DNA from: WQXF01 sp031553615 | Lineage (GTDB): Bacteria > Bacillota > Clostridia > Christensenellales > Aristaeellaceae | DNA length: 32,364 nucleotides | Assembly: GCA_031553615.1 (NCBI GenBank) | Contig: JAVBLJ010000060.1 | Span: 1 to 32,364 of the forward strand | Direction: 5' to 3' | Shown here: piece by piece, positions 8,509-14,108 of the stretch | Layout: every line of letters begins with the position of its first letter | Numbering within the stretch: the first letter of the stretch is position 1 | Translations under genes and position numbers: made by a program | Notes under the pieces: model-generated | What the model was told of the DNA's origin: nothing | What the model saw: the letters and a program-made list of their open reading frames with translations, nothing else | The model's database searches: none

Positions 8509-9081
8509 ATGAAGAATTGCAAAAAACTGATCGCTCTGACTCTGGTACTGGCGCTTTCCCTCGGCGCGACCGTCGCTTTGGCCGAATCCTCTGCCGCCAT
8601 CGGCGAGCTGACCGAGTTTGCGGCCCTGGGCGCGACCATCCAGATTCCCGAGGGCATGACCCTGGTCGAGGATGAGGAGCTACTCGCCGAGCTGGATACG
8701 GAGGATACCATCGCGTTCATTGCCGATGCCGAGGGAAACAAGGCGGTGTTCTCGTGGGTGGAAGATGAATCGCTGGGCGCTATCGAGCTGACGGAGATGA
8801 GCCCGGAGGAGACCGCCGAGGAGGCGAACAAGCTGATCGCGCCCTTCATGGCCAAGACCGCCGCGGTGCTCAGCCTCGAGACCGGCGTATCCTATCTGAC
8901 CATCGCCTACGACGATGAAGAGGGCGTAGAGCGCGGCGTGATGGCGCTGATCGTCGATGGCACCGCGTACACCATCCGCTTTCAAAATGCCGAGGGCTAC
9001 GCGGCCGACGAGGCAGTGAACCTGGCCTTCCTGCAGGTGGTTAGCACTCTGACCATTGTGGATGAAGGCGAAGGCGAGTAA
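8509..9081 (+). CDS. Small secreted acidic protein of unknown function
   Basis: The 190-residue protein starts with a classical signal peptide: basic n-region MKNCKK, hydrophobic core to about residue 22, and cleavage expected after VALA near residue 25. The mature part is strongly acidic (many Glu and Asp) and mixes short beta-type segments such as GVMALIVDGTAYTIRF near 143-158. I recognise no domain. Position -3/-1 favours ordinary signal peptidase I rather than a lipobox. The ATG at 8509 has AAGGAGG at 8496-8502. The gene stands alone, with its own promoter (8451-8479) and terminator (9101-9139). Function is unknown; a cell-envelope or exported binding protein is a guess. Confidence 0.85.
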   Translation: MKNCKKLIALTLVLALSLGATVALAESSAAIGELTEFAALGATIQIPEGMTLVEDEELLAELDTEDTIAFIADAEGNKAVFSWVEDESLGAIELTEMSPEETAEEANKLIAPFMAKTAAVLSLETGVSYLTIAYDDEEGVERGVMALIVDGTAYTIRFQNAEGYAADEAVNLAFLQVVSTLTIVDEGEGE

Positions 9082-9100
9082 TATCTACCCGGATTCCCCG

Positions 9101-9139
9101 GGGCTGCTGCCGTGTGAAGCGGAGGCAGCCCATTTTTTT
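9101..9139 (+). terminator. Intrinsic terminator after the secreted protein gene
   Basis: Stem GGGCTGC (9101-9107) pairs with GCAGCCC (9125-9131) and is followed by seven T at 9133-9139. Confidence 0.75.
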
Positions 9140-9143
9140 GCAT

Positions 9144-9167
9144 AAAAATAGCCAGCTTTTGGCTGGC
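9144..9167 (-). terminator. Intrinsic terminator after mini-peptide genes 3 and 4
   Basis: On the minus strand GCCAGC, loop CAAAA, GCTGGC (9151-9167), then TATTTTT. It ends the transcription unit that starts at the promoter at 9609-9617. Confidence 0.85.
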
Positions 9168-9206
9168 GCGGGTTCGGGTGCTGTGCGCGGGGAAGCGGCG
9201 GGTGGT

Positions 9207-9305
9207 TCACGCCTTGGAGATCAGGTGTACGGCAGTGACCAACATGTACAATGTGAGGGAGCTGAGGCCGCGGAGCAGGTGCGCATGTGCTTTGAGTTTC
9301 GACAT
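9207..9305 (-). CDS. Mini membrane peptide 4 (32 aa) of a four-member cluster
   Basis: The frame encodes 32 residues: a basic start (MSKLKAHAH), then HLLRGLSSLTLYMLVTAVHL, and ends with ISKA before TGA. The pattern LLRG(I/L)xSLT, AVH and the C-terminal KA is shared with the peptides at 9814-9900 and 10012-10098, which is direct evidence that the frame is under selection. One transmembrane helix is predicted from residues about 10-28, with basic residues at both ends. AAAGGAAG lies 9-10 bases before the ATG, as for members 1 and 2. It is the second gene of the unit driven from 9609 and is followed by the terminator at 9144-9167. I recognise no named family. A type I toxin-like peptide or a small membrane-protein modulator are both open. 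Confidence 0.72.
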   Translation of the reverse strand: MSKLKAHAHLLRGLSSLTLYMLVTAVHLISKA

Positions 9306-9330
9306 TGTAGACACTTCCTTTGGCTAGTAT

Positions 9331-9396
9331 TGCGTTCAGATAAAGCTGCGTTCAGATAAGTTGCGTTCAGATAAGTTGCGTTCGGGATGATGCGTT
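9331..9396. repeat. Short tandem repeat between mini-peptide genes 3 and 4
   Basis: The 15-base unit TGCGTTCAGATAAGT occurs at 9331-9345 (last bases diverged), 9347-9361 and 9362-9376, then degenerates at 9377-9390 (TGCGTTCGGGATGA) and 9391-9396. It occupies most of the spacer between the two genes. Confidence 0.8.
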
Positions 9397-9398
9397 GT

Positions 9399-9485
9399 CT
9401 ACACCTTCATGATGGCGTACACGGCGATCACCAACACACCCAGGATCAGGGATAGATCCTCGCGGAGCAGAGAGCGGACTTTCAT
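9399..9485 (-). CDS. Mini membrane peptide 3 (28 aa), divergent member
   Basis: The 28-residue frame begins MKVRSLLRED, carries a hydrophobic segment LSLILGVLVIAVYAI and ends MKV before TAG. It has exactly the length of members 1 and 2, the same LLR at residues 6-8, and a VIAVYAI segment aligned with their LVAVHFV. The RGI segment is replaced by REDL. GAAGGAATG lies upstream of the ATG as a ribosome binding site. It is the first gene after the promoter at 9609-9617, with a leader of about 115 bases. One membrane-spanning helix is expected. Function is unknown. Confidence 0.68.
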   Translation of the reverse strand: MKVRSLLREDLSLILGVLVIAVYAIMKV

Positions 9486-9608
9486 AGCGTCATTCCTTCT
9501 TCCTTCGGCAAGATTTTGGAAGCCAGATCCGGCGGCGGGGTGGCCACCGGTTACGGATTGTACGTTGTGCGGCGAGGAAGCATGCTGCGTATCCTTGCCG
9601 GTGAATGC

Positions 9609-9617
9609 ATTATAGCA
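9609..9617 (-). promoter_or_regulatory. Promoter P2 of mini-peptide genes 3-4 (extended -10)
   Basis: On the minus strand TGCTATAATGCATTCA contains an extended -10 (TGC then TATAAT at 9609-9614). The same 16 bases, with one change, form promoter P1 at 10296-10304. No good -35 is present; the palindrome at 9637-9660 begins 22 bases upstream of the -10, a geometry that suits an activator. Confidence 0.75.
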
Positions 9618-9636
9618 TAAAAAAACGCGCGTGCAT

Positions 9637-9660
9637 GTTTCTTAACGGGATTTGAGAAAG
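9637..9660. promoter_or_regulatory. Palindromic operator-like site upstream of P2
   Basis: GTTTCTTAA, six bases, TTGAGAAAG: an imperfect inverted repeat. It matches the site at 10324-10347 in 19 of 24 positions, and the distance to the -10 (22 bases) is identical in both. This points to one shared regulator binding next to the -35 region of both promoters. The regulator is not identified. Confidence 0.65.
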
Positions 9661-9753
9661 TGAGGCGACATAAGGCTTATCCATTAACTGAGGCTTCATA
9701 AACGCGGGAAATTCTTCGGCCGCGCTGATTGCACTCTTGCCTTTTTTGGATAC

Positions 9754-9778
9754 AAAAAGAGCCGCCGTAGAGCGACCC
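9754..9778 (-). terminator. Intrinsic terminator after mini-peptide genes 1 and 2
   Basis: On the minus strand GGGTCGC, loop TCTACG, GCGGCTC (seven pairs including two G-T), then TTTTTG. It follows gene 2 by about 35 bases and closes the unit starting at P1. Confidence 0.6.
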
Positions 9779-9813
9779 ATTTTTGATTCCGTAGCGGGGG
9801 AAGTGGCTGCCGA

Positions 9814-9900
9814 TTACGCCTTGGCGACGAAATGGACGGCGACCAACAGCAGGCAAATGGTGAGCGAGGCGATTCCACGGAGCAAAGCGGCGGTTTTCAT
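9814..9900 (-). CDS. Mini membrane peptide 2 (28 aa) of the cluster
   Basis: The 28-residue frame starts MKTAALLRGIASLTICLLLV and ends with AVHFVAKA before TAA. It differs from member 1 (10012-10098) at only three or four residues near the N-terminus and residue 14, while synonymous codon changes are common, which argues for selection on the peptide. A single transmembrane helix (about 9-25) is flanked by Lys2 and Arg8 and by Lys27; one Cys is at residue 16. GAAAGGAAG lies about 8 bases before the ATG. No separate promoter is convincing, so it is probably cotranscribed with member 1 (113 bp gap) and ends at the terminator at 9754-9778. Function unknown. Confidence 0.8.
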   Translation of the reverse strand: MKTAALLRGIASLTICLLLVAVHFVAKA

Positions 9901-10011
9901 ATCCGGTACTTCCTTTCTTCTAGGCAAGGGCTTTCAAGCGCTTGCGCTTTGTTGTATACAGTCTATCCAAGCGAGACGAGCCTAATCGGCTTTTGATGTT
10001 TGCGGGAATAA

Positions 10012-10098
10012 TCAGGCCTTGGCAACGAAGTGAACGGCGACCAGTAGCAGGCAGATGGCCAGGGAAGCGATGCCACGGAGCAGAGCAGGGTTTTTCAT
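10012..10098 (-). CDS. Mini membrane peptide 1 (28 aa) of the cluster
   Basis: The 28-residue frame starts MKNPALLRGIASLAICLLLV and ends with AVHFVAKA before TGA. It is nearly identical to member 2 and clearly related to member 4. The ATG at 10098 has AAAGGAAG about 8 bases upstream; an in-frame upstream ATG at 10233 lacks a ribosome binding site and would add an unrelated polar stretch. The peptide is expected to insert into the cytoplasmic membrane as a single helix with positive charge on both sides. It is the first gene after promoter P1, behind a leader of about 190 bases that contains a 14-base tandem repeat (10118-10145). Small hydrophobic peptides in multiple copies resemble type I toxins in general form, but no antitoxin RNA is proven here. 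Confidence 0.8.
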   Translation of the reverse strand: MKNPALLRGIASLAICLLLVAVHFVAKA

Positions 10099-10117
10099 AA
10101 CGATACTTCCTTTCGAA

Positions 10118-10145
10118 TGATGTGTTGTGTTTGATGTGTTGTGTT
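10118..10145. repeat. 14-base tandem repeat in the leader of mini-peptide gene 1
   Basis: TGATGTGTTGTGTT occurs twice in direct tandem (10118-10131 and 10132-10145), just upstream of the ribosome binding site. Its position relative to the gene resembles that of the repeat at 9331-9396 upstream of gene 4. Confidence 0.8.
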
Positions 10146-10295
10146 TCGAGCGTCGTATTTTCGCGCGGTGATCTTTGTGCGTCGTGATTTGGAGGGGGAG
10201 GAAATTGTTGTTAATATTACGAATGTGTGTCAAAATGTTACGTTGCGTAATTATTTGACTTTGTGCGTTGTTACCTGCGCTCTTGATCTGAATGC

Positions 10296-10304
10296 ATTAT
10301 ATCA
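10296..10304 (-). promoter_or_regulatory. Promoter P1 of mini-peptide genes 1-2 (extended -10)
   Basis: On the minus strand TGATATAATGCATTCA gives an extended -10 (TGA then TATAAT at 10296-10301). It is duplicated at P2 (9609-9617). The -35 position lacks consensus and abuts the palindrome at 10324-10347. Confidence 0.75.
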
Positions 10305-10323
10305 CAGGTTTTTGCGAAAAACC

Positions 10324-10347
10324 GTTTCTTAATCACATTTGAGAAAC
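10324..10347. promoter_or_regulatory. Palindromic operator-like site upstream of P1
   Basis: GTTTCTTAA, six bases, TTGAGAAAC: an inverted repeat with eight of nine arm positions complementary. It lies 22 bases upstream of the P1 -10, exactly as the copy at 9637-9660 does for P2. It is a likely activator binding site. Confidence 0.68.
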
Positions 10348-10412
10348 CCAGGGTTTTCAACGCTTTTTTCTAAAGTGGGACTTCATATTTTCGCTAGATA
10401 CCCCGCTCTTTC

Positions 10413-10498
10413 GCGCAAGTGAGAGGTTACACGGAGTGGGCGAAACTAGTCGATCGCGTGGGATGATTACGAGCCATGTAACCGGCGGAGCGTTGCGC
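10413..10498 (+). ncRNA. Possible structured RNA of unknown class
   Basis: Nested complementary segments are visible: outer stem GCGCAA (10413-10418) with TTGCGC (10493-10498), and inner stem GGTTACA (10425-10431) with TGTAACC (10477-10483), enclosing about 45 bases. GTGAGA (10419-10424), which lies in the internal loop, is also complementary to TCTCAC at 10521-10526, so an alternative fold exists. The stretch 10348-10682 has no credible gene on either strand. The strand is a guess because inverted repeats fold either way. It matches no riboswitch class I can name. Confidence 0.35.
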
Positions 10499-10682
10499 CA
10501 AAACAAAAGGGCACCGTGGGTCTCACGCGGCTGCCTCTAGGTCGCCTTTTTGGCGAAACGAGAGGTGGCTTTGTGCGCCGCCACCAGCGCCTGTGGATTT
10601 GGCGGCAATGCACCGCTACCGGTGGGGGAGCGATCGGCGATGCGCGGTGGGTTGCCCGGTGATCGGCCGCGCAGAGGCATGC

Positions 10683-10726
10683 AAAAAGCGCCGTTCGGCG
10701 GAGCTCTTCGCTCGCCGAACGGCGCT
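10683..10726 (-). terminator. Strong intrinsic terminator after the SPFH protein gene
   Basis: On the minus strand a perfect 14-bp stem (AGCGCCGTTCGGCG with CGCCGAACGGCGCT) and a 12-base loop are followed by TTTTGC. It lies about 40 bases downstream of the SPFH stop. Confidence 0.9.
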
Positions 10727-10768
10727 CTTGCGGTTCCTGGAACTGGGCTAGGCGGGCATCATAAGCAG

Positions 10769-11728
10769 TTACTGGGCGGGATCTGCGGCGGTGGGCAACG
10801 GCAGGATGGGCGTCACTCCGGCGCCTCCGCCGAAGTTGTACATGGGGTATTGCCCGTTCCAGCGGGATTTGTACTCGTAATCCACCAGCAGCTCGGTCAG
10901 CGATTCGGCAAGCTTCCGGTTGCCCTCGGCTTGCGCGGCGGCCTTGAGCGCAATGGCGTTCGCTTCGGCTCCGGCGGCGGCCTCAACCTCGTAGGCGCGC
11001 GCCTCGGCCTGCTTCTGCTGTTCGTAGAAGGCGGCATCGGCTGCCGTGCGGCGGCGGCCCGCCTCGGCGGTCTGCACGTCGTCCAGGCGCTTTTGCTCGA
11101 TGGCCGAGGCCAGCGCGGTTTGGGTGGCCACGGCCTTCTGCTCCACGGCCGCGGTGTACGCATCCGAGAAATCCAGATCAGTCACGCTGACCTCCACAAA
11201 CTCGATGCCGCTCTCGGCGAACTCGGCCTGCAGCGCATCCAGCACGGTGCCGGGCAGCTTATCGCGATTTTCGATGAGCGAGGCGGCGGAGTAGCGCTTG
11301 ATCACGTCCTTGGTGAAGTTGGGCAGGCGCGGCGCGATGAGCACGTTGTAGTAGTTCGGGCCCACGTTGGTATACATTTCGCGGGCCGAAGCGGGCAGCA
11401 GCTTGTATGATACCGCCACCTGCACCTGCACCTCCTGGATATCGCTGGTGAAGGCCAGCATGTCCAGATCGACCTTTTGGGTCAGCACGTTCATCTGCAC
11501 GATGCGCGAAAACACGCCCTTGAAGGTGAAGCCGGGCTGCAGAATGTGCTCGGAGACACGGCCCATGGTGTTGAGCAGGCCGATGTGGCCGTTTTCGACG
11601 GTGCCGGTGCAGAAGGTGACCACAAACAGGATCACGATGACCAAGGCGACGGCGACGCTTCCGGCGATGACCGAGCCCTTGGGCTTACGCGCCTTGGAGC
11701 GTACGGGGTTAATCTGTATTTCCGACAT
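10769..11728 (-). CDS. SPFH/prohibitin-family membrane protein
   Basis: The 319-residue protein has an N-terminal basic stretch, one transmembrane helix at about 18-42 (GSVIAGSVAVALVIVILFVV), then an SPFH/Band 7 domain (about 45-215) with the typical GHIGLLNTMGRV start and LTQKVDLDMLAFTSDIQEVQ segments (quoted 20 residues). A long Ala-, Glu- and Gln-rich coiled coil follows (about 195-280), which supports oligomer formation. It resembles HflC/prohibitin proteins that scaffold membrane microdomains or modulate FtsH. No partner HflK or NfeD gene is adjacent, so its role is open. The start at 11728 has AGAGGAG upstream. The peptidase gene lies 97 bp upstream on the same strand without a clear terminator, so they may be cotranscribed. 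Confidence 0.92.
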   Translation of the reverse strand: MSEIQINPVRSKARKPKGSVIAGSVAVALVIVILFVVTFCTGTVENGHIGLLNTMGRVSEHILQPGFTFKGVFSRIVQMNVLTQKVDLDMLAFTSDIQEVQVQVAVSYKLLPASAREMYTNVGPNYYNVLIAPRLPNFTKDVIKRYSAASLIENRDKLPGTVLDALQAEFAESGIEFVEVSVTDLDFSDAYTAAVEQKAVATQTALASAIEQKRLDDVQTAEAGRRRTAADAAFYEQQKQAEARAYEVEAAAGAEANAIALKAAAQAEGNRKLAESLTELLVDYEYKSRWNGQYPMYNFGGGAGVTPILPLPTAADPAQ

Positions 11729-11825
11729 GTGTTCTCCTCTTCGAATGGGTAAATTTTTCGGATGTATTTTGCCTGACGGATCGTGCGATCGGCACTCCGA
11801 TAGATTGCCGAGGGGTTGCCCGGGA

Positions 11826-13529
11826 TTACTTCAGGGCGGCGGTATCCACTTCATCCAGCCACTTCACGGCGGCCTGCGCCACGATGCGCAGCGCGTCGTC
11901 TCCGAAGGGCGTATCGAGCCCCGCGCTCTCCACCAGGCCGCTGAAGGTGCGGGTGCCCGCCTGCTTCACCAGCGCGAAGTAGCGCTTCCAGGCGGTGGGC
12001 ACATCCTGCTGCATCTGCGCCCAGAACTGCAGCGAAACGGTCTGCGCCAGGCAGTAATCGATGTAGTAGAACGGCGATTGGTAGATGTGCATCTGCCGCT
12101 GCCAGCCCTTGCCCGCGCCGTAGAAGGGCACGAAATCATCGAGCTGGAGCCAGGGCATGTAGATGCCCAGCAGGCGGCGCCATTCGGCGTGGCGCTCGGC
12201 GGGGGTGAACTCGGGGTGATCGTACATGGTGTGCTGGAAGTGATCGACCATGGTGCCGTAGGGCAGGAACTTGAGCGCGTCGGCCAGGTGCCCGTAGCGG
12301 AACTTGGTGGTATCCCCGCCAAAGAAGCCCTCGGCCCAGGGCCAAGCGAAGAACTCCATGGACATGGAGTGAATCTCGCAGGATTCCATGGTGGGCGCTT
12401 GGTTCTGCTGCGGAACGATGTCGCGCGCCATGTAGGCGGCGAAGGCATGCCCGGCCTCGTGGGTGATGACCTCCACGTCGCCCGAGGTGCCGTTGAAGTT
12501 GGCGAAGATGAACGGCGACTTGTAATCGGGGAAGGTGGTGCAGAAGCCGCCGCCGGCCTTGCCCTTGCGGCTGAGCACGTCCATGAGCTCGTTATACATC
12601 ATGAAATCGATGAACTCGGTGGTCTCGGCGGAAAGCTCATGGTAGAACTTCTGGCCGTGGGCCAGGATTTCTTCGGGGGTGCCGAAGGGGCGCGCGTTGC
12701 CGCTGCGGAAGGAAAGCGACGCATCGCTAAAACTGAGTGGATAGGGCAGCCCGGTGCGCTCGGCCTGCGCGCGGAAGAGCGCATCGGCCACGGGCACGAT
12801 GTGCGCCACGATGGCCGCGCGGAACCTATCCACATCCTGGCGGGTGTAGGAGTTGCGGGTCATGCGGTAGTAGCCCAGCTCCACGAAGTTTTCGTAGCCC
12901 AGCTTCCGCGCCATCTTGGTGCGCAGGGCCACCAGCTCGCCGTAGATGCGGTCCAGGGTCTCGCCGTGCTCGGTGTAAAAGCCGCCTTCGGCCACCCAGG
13001 CGGCGTGGCGCTTCTCGTCGTCCCTATCCTCCTTGAAGGGGGAAAGCTGCGAGAGCGTGTAGGTGCCGCCATCGAACGGAATTTGCGCAGAGGCGATCAG
13101 CTTGTCGTACTCGGTGGTCAGGCGGTTCTCCTCCTGTAGATCGGGCACGATCTCGGGCGCGAAGGTCTTCAGCTCGATCTCGATGTTGCGAATGAGCAGC
13201 TCGCCGTACTTGGCCGCGAAATCCTGCCGGTACTTCGAATCGTACAATACCTGCGAAACCGCGTGCATGCCCTCCATCAGAATGGGCGTTTGCTCGTCCA
13301 CAAAGTCGTTTTCCGCGTTGTAGAATTCGTCGTTGGTGTCGATCAGGTGGCGGACCGCCGCCAGGCCAAACTGTGTGCCCACGTGGCTGTTTAGCTTATC
13401 GAGTGCCAGGAAGGCTGCGTCGGCCTGCTCGAAGCTTTCGGCCTCGCGCAGTTGGCCTTCCAGCTCCTTGAGCTGCGCCAGTTGGGCATCGATGTCGATG
13501 CGCTCGTAGGGCATATCCTTGAATTTCAT
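11826..13529 (-). CDS. M3-family oligoendopeptidase (PepF type)
   Basis: The 567-residue zinc metallopeptidase has the HExxH motif at residues 357-361 (HEAGH). The downstream third ligand is expected in ESCEIHSMSMEFF, about 25 residues later, as in M3 peptidases. The N-terminal half is helical as in oligoendopeptidase F, and length fits (about 560-600). There is no signal peptide, so it should degrade short peptides in the cytosol. I chose the ATG at 13529 because GGAGGAAT lies upstream and the PEP-like start MKFKDMPYERID is typical of the clostridial family; the frame continues to 13661 without a binding site and across the putative promoter. Confidence 0.94.
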   Translation of the reverse strand: MKFKDMPYERIDIDAQLAQLKELEGQLREAESFEQADAAFLALDKLNSHVGTQFGLAAVRHLIDTNDEFYNAENDFVDEQTPILMEGMHAVSQVLYDSKYRQDFAAKYGELLIRNIEIELKTFAPEIVPDLQEENRLTTEYDKLIASAQIPFDGGTYTLSQLSPFKEDRDDEKRHAAWVAEGGFYTEHGETLDRIYGELVALRTKMARKLGYENFVELGYYRMTRNSYTRQDVDRFRAAIVAHIVPVADALFRAQAERTGLPYPLSFSDASLSFRSGNARPFGTPEEILAHGQKFYHELSAETTEFIDFMMYNELMDVLSRKGKAGGGFCTTFPDYKSPFIFANFNGTSGDVEVITHEAGHAFAAYMARDIVPQQNQAPTMESCEIHSMSMEFFAWPWAEGFFGGDTTKFRYGHLADALKFLPYGTMVDHFQHTMYDHPEFTPAERHAEWRRLLGIYMPWLQLDDFVPFYGAGKGWQRQMHIYQSPFYYIDYCLAQTVSLQFWAQMQQDVPTAWKRYFALVKQAGTRTFSGLVESAGLDTPFGDDALRIVAQAAVKWLDEVDTAALK

Positions 13530-13590
13530 GGGGGATTCCTCCTCTTGCACGGGCACCTTCGCGCCCTGCTCGCTTCGTCGCGTCCCTGCT

Positions 13591-13619
13591 ATTGTACACC
13601 GAAAACCCCTGCCAGGGAA
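13591..13619 (-). promoter_or_regulatory. Putative promoter of the M3 peptidase gene
   Basis: On the minus strand TACAAT (13591-13596) lies 17 bases after a weak TTCCCT (13614-13619). The site sits in the short gap after the PNPOx-like gene and about 60 bases before the peptidase start. Confidence 0.42.
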
Positions 13620-13626
13620 GGGGCCG

Positions 13627-14040
13627 TCAAATCTCCCCGCGCTCATCCTGCCAATCCACAAAAAGGTTGGCGCGGCGAACGTGGAGCTTGAGCACGCAGA
13701 AGTTGGGGTCCTCCGGCCCGGTGAAGTGGTTTGCCAGGCCCTCGTACCAGGCGGCCTTCTTGGCTTCCAAATCTGTCAATATCTCCATGTCGCCGATCAG
13801 CGTGATGCAGCTGTTGCCATCGGTAAAGCAGGCTGAGGCATGGTTGCAATGGCGGATGCGGTGCGCGCGCGAGCTTTCCAGCCCGGTACCGAACGTGAAC
13901 CAGCGCAGTTCCTCGTGCTGGGCGACGGTGACGATGGAGCTGACCGGGTACCCGTCGGGCTCGATGAGGGCCAGTACACAGTCGCGGTGGGAATCAATGA
14001 TGGCGGAAGCCTTTTCGCGGATGATGCTGCTGATTGCCAT
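13627..14040 (-). CDS. Pyridoxamine 5'-phosphate oxidase-like flavin-binding protein
   Basis: The 137-residue protein has the split-barrel pattern of the PNPOx-like/general stress protein 26 group: a short N-terminal helix, SHRDCVLALIEPDGYPVSSI (residues 17-36), ELRWFTFGTGLESSRAHRIR near 44-63, ACFTDGNSCITLIGDMEIL near 69-87, and a C-terminal FCVLKLHVRRANLFVDW segment. Proteins of this kind bind FMN, heme or F420; the cofactor cannot be settled here. It is shorter than true PNPOx (about 200) and lacks its C-terminal domain, so vitamin B6 synthesis is unlikely. The ATG at 14040 has GGAGGAAAA upstream. The glycosidase gene ends 68 bp upstream on the same strand. Confidence 0.85.
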   Translation of the reverse strand: MAISSIIREKASAIIDSHRDCVLALIEPDGYPVSSIVTVAQHEELRWFTFGTGLESSRAHRIRHCNHASACFTDGNSCITLIGDMEILTDLEAKKAAWYEGLANHFTGPEDPNFCVLKLHVRRANLFVDWQDERGEI

Positions 14041-14108
14041 GGTGTTTTCCTCCTTCGTGTTCCTCTATCCGTTTCTTTGGTTAATGGGAAATCTCCCATT
14101 GGGAAACC

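Noticed and set aside
9930..9960. CAAGCGCTTG palindrome and TATACA as a separate promoter for mini-peptide gene 2
   Set aside because: No -35 at usable distance and no match to P1/P2; cotranscription from P1 is simpler.
9144..10347. CRISPR-like reading of the repeated short units
   Set aside because: The repeats are tandem without spacers or differ between loci, and no cas gene is present.
10550..11410. 286-codon plus-strand frame over the SPFH gene
   Set aside because: Low-complexity Gly/Arg-rich shadow of the SPFH gene on the other strand; it also runs through a strong terminator.
11367..13139. 590-codon plus-strand frame over the M3 peptidase gene
   Set aside because: It is a mirror of the peptidase frame (His-, Val- and Gly-rich); the peptidase has the HEAGH motif and a binding site.
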